From assembly GCA_049999765.1 (NCBI GenBank), contig JBNGIQ010008311.1, forward strand, positions 1-58,309: a stretch of DNA of 58,309 bases. The letters are read 5' to 3'. Under the pieces are notes generated by a model. The model was given only the letters and a program-made list of their open reading frames with translations. It did not search any database and had not been told where the DNA came from. Source of the stretch: Phaeoceros laevis. Lineage: Eukaryota; Anthocerotophyta; Anthocerotopsida; Notothyladales. Made by a program: the position numbers and the translations under genes. This document shows positions 57,133 to 58,309 of the stretch, in pieces (the stretch's first letter is position 1; each line of letters starts with the position of its first letter).

Positions 57133-58309
57133 CTTAGGCCCGGTTCACACCGACCTGCAGGTCGCCTGACCCGACTACCCGATTGGCCAAGGAAGGCGGA
57201 TCTCGCGGGAGGGCTGTTCACATCAAAATCTCGACAACTGACGCGGCGTGACGCGGCGTGCCATGTCAAGGTGCAAATTTGTGTCAGTTTGTACGTCCCG
57301 TTTCGTGACATACAAACTGACACATTTTTGCACCACCATCCCTCCAACCTCCAAACGACACGTGGTGACATAAGTGTACCATAACTACGGATTTGCGTGT
57401 GTTTTACTTCCTAGTTACTCTACAGTTATCGATTTACCTAGCTTTATTTTCCTTGTCTTCTCAACGTGAAGCCTCTTTTCGCGTCGTGGAGTTCCTCCTT
57501 CGTGCACCACGGCCCCATGGATTCACCATCTCCTCATCATGAGGAACAAGCCATGAATGAAGGAGGTCGATCAAGCTTCCCGCAGCGACTTCCTGGTCAA
57601 TCCTTCGCTGAATTCTTGTCTGGGCCACAAGGCATGTATGCAGGGCCACAGGGCATTTTCCCTTGGAGTGACTCCCACGGAGCCGCAAGCTTACCTCAGG
57701 CCTTTGCTCCACCCCAGCATAGTTTACCGGTATATGCTATGCATGGTCACGCAGGTTATCCATTCAATGCCCTGCAATCCGTGCCCATGGAGCCAACTTC
57801 AATGCCAGTAATGCAGCCGGCCTCCACTCGTAAGAGGCAACCGTCTTCTACAGGAAAGAGGGCTACGTCTGCAAAAAGGTTGGCAATTATTAATTTGGAA
57901 AATGATGTGTCCCCTACCAACGCCCCGACCAACAGTTCTAGTGGCAAGAAGAAGGGTCGGAGATCCAAGACCCCAGAAGAGGACACCCAGGGTGCTGCAG
58001 GTAGAGGAGAGGAGTGGTCAAATCATCACATCATCAATTTGATAACCATTAGAGGAGGGCTTGAATCAGAATTCAACAAAACGCCCAAAACAGGTTTGTC
58101 CCCGAGTTGGCACTTTTTTCAAGGCAGATTTTGCAAAGCAGATACTTCTACACAAGAATGCTACACGTAGTTGGCACTTTGTCCTACTCTAGGCTAGGGT
58201 GGTGTGCTGGGTGATGGGTGGGCTGGTCCTTATTGGAATTTCTTTACTTCAATCCTAGTGTGTGGCTGTCACAATAATGAACTGTACCATGCTAGAGTGT
58301 ACCATGAGA
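57133..58309 (+). mobile_element. Left side of a PIF/Harbinger-like element (probable)
   Basis: At 57137 the sequence ggcccggttcacaccgacct begins directly after tta, the preferred 3-bp target of PIF/Harbinger elements, and resembles their terminal repeats. A second similar word, gggctgttcacatc, follows at 57214. A strong hairpin lies at 57270-57334 (ggtgcaaatttgtgtcagtt... with its complement). Downstream lies an ORF with a SANT/trihelix-like motif, the companion gene of Harbinger transposons. The right end is outside the window, so the terminal repeat pair cannot be checked. Confidence 0.45.
57466..58101 (+). CDS. SANT/trihelix-like protein, first exon (partial)
   Basis: An open frame from ATG 57466 runs 234 codons to 58170. 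Its first part is low complexity, rich in Pro, Ser and Gln (PSPHHEEQ, FAPPQHSLPVYAMHGH). A basic nuclear-signal-like region (KKKGRRSK) precedes EEWSNHHIINLITIRGGLESEFNKTPKT, the start of a Myb/SANT trihelix domain (W..d.i..Li.ir...e.ef...pk). The expected rest of the domain does not follow; a GTTTGT donor at 58102 would end the exon after codon 212 with phase 1. A later ATG at 57517 (MDSPSPHHEE) is also possible. Such proteins accompany Harbinger-type transposases or are host trihelix factors. The remainder lies outside the window. Confidence 0.5.

Noticed and set aside
1-58309. CRISPR arrays, bacterial operons or a mobile prokaryotic system
   Set aside because: The repeats are simple tandem or inverted doublings without spacers, and all recognisable genes are intron-containing plant types.

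Overview
The window is nuclear DNA of a green plant of the streptophyte line. Genes have many short introns (mostly 60-180 bp, GT-AG), and nearly every recognisable protein is a plant type: CHX antiporters, TAXIMIN peptide, plant-style ATG1, sphingosine kinase, AKR4C-like reductase, a CDKF kinase fragment and a KIN-12 fragment. Genes are close together but separated by decayed repeats. A propionyl-CoA carboxylase beta locus, unusual for seed plants, fits a bryophyte, lycophyte or streptophyte alga better than an angiosperm. The species cannot be fixed from sequence alone. There are three N runs (10679-10778, 24960-24969, 26108-26507).

Left part (1-16.4 kb): two tandem minus-strand copies of a CHX cation/H+ antiporter with identical exon structure, separated by 3.9 kb of repeat-rich DNA. 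A clean 635-bp inverted-repeat transposon (13719-14353) lies upstream of the second copy. Middle (16.4-33.5 kb, all minus strand): a 19-exon DExH-box RNA helicase with a C-terminal dsRNA-binding domain, a gene-poor stretch with a dead receptor-kinase fragment and a transposase tail, a two-exon TAXIMIN peptide gene, and a 13-exon ATG1 autophagy kinase.

Centre-right (35.6-44.5 kb): a compact cluster with an Eaf6-type histone acetyltransferase subunit, an aldo-keto reductase whose stop codon lies only 37 bp from the Eaf6 start codon, sphingosine kinase, and on the plus strand a six-exon BORCS5-like protein and a 56-codon STMP1/DUF4535 micropeptide gene. The sphingosine kinase and BORCS5-like genes are divergent and may share a 0.67-kb promoter region.

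Right part (44.6-58.3 kb) is mostly debris: a truncated CDKF kinase, a CHAT protease-like domain ORF, a KIN-12 kinesin exon, a frameshifted LRR protein cut off at a palindrome, an almost complete PCCB gene with three frame-breaking lesions, an F-box stub, a MULE-type transposase remnant, and the left side of a possible PIF/Harbinger-like element carrying a SANT/trihelix-like ORF. Short tandem duplications (about 40-120 bp) occur in nearly every intergenic interval.

The intact genes do not form one pathway; they are ordinary housekeeping, transport and signalling genes. All exon borders were placed by eye from splice consensus, reading-frame continuity and remembered family conservation; no search was run.
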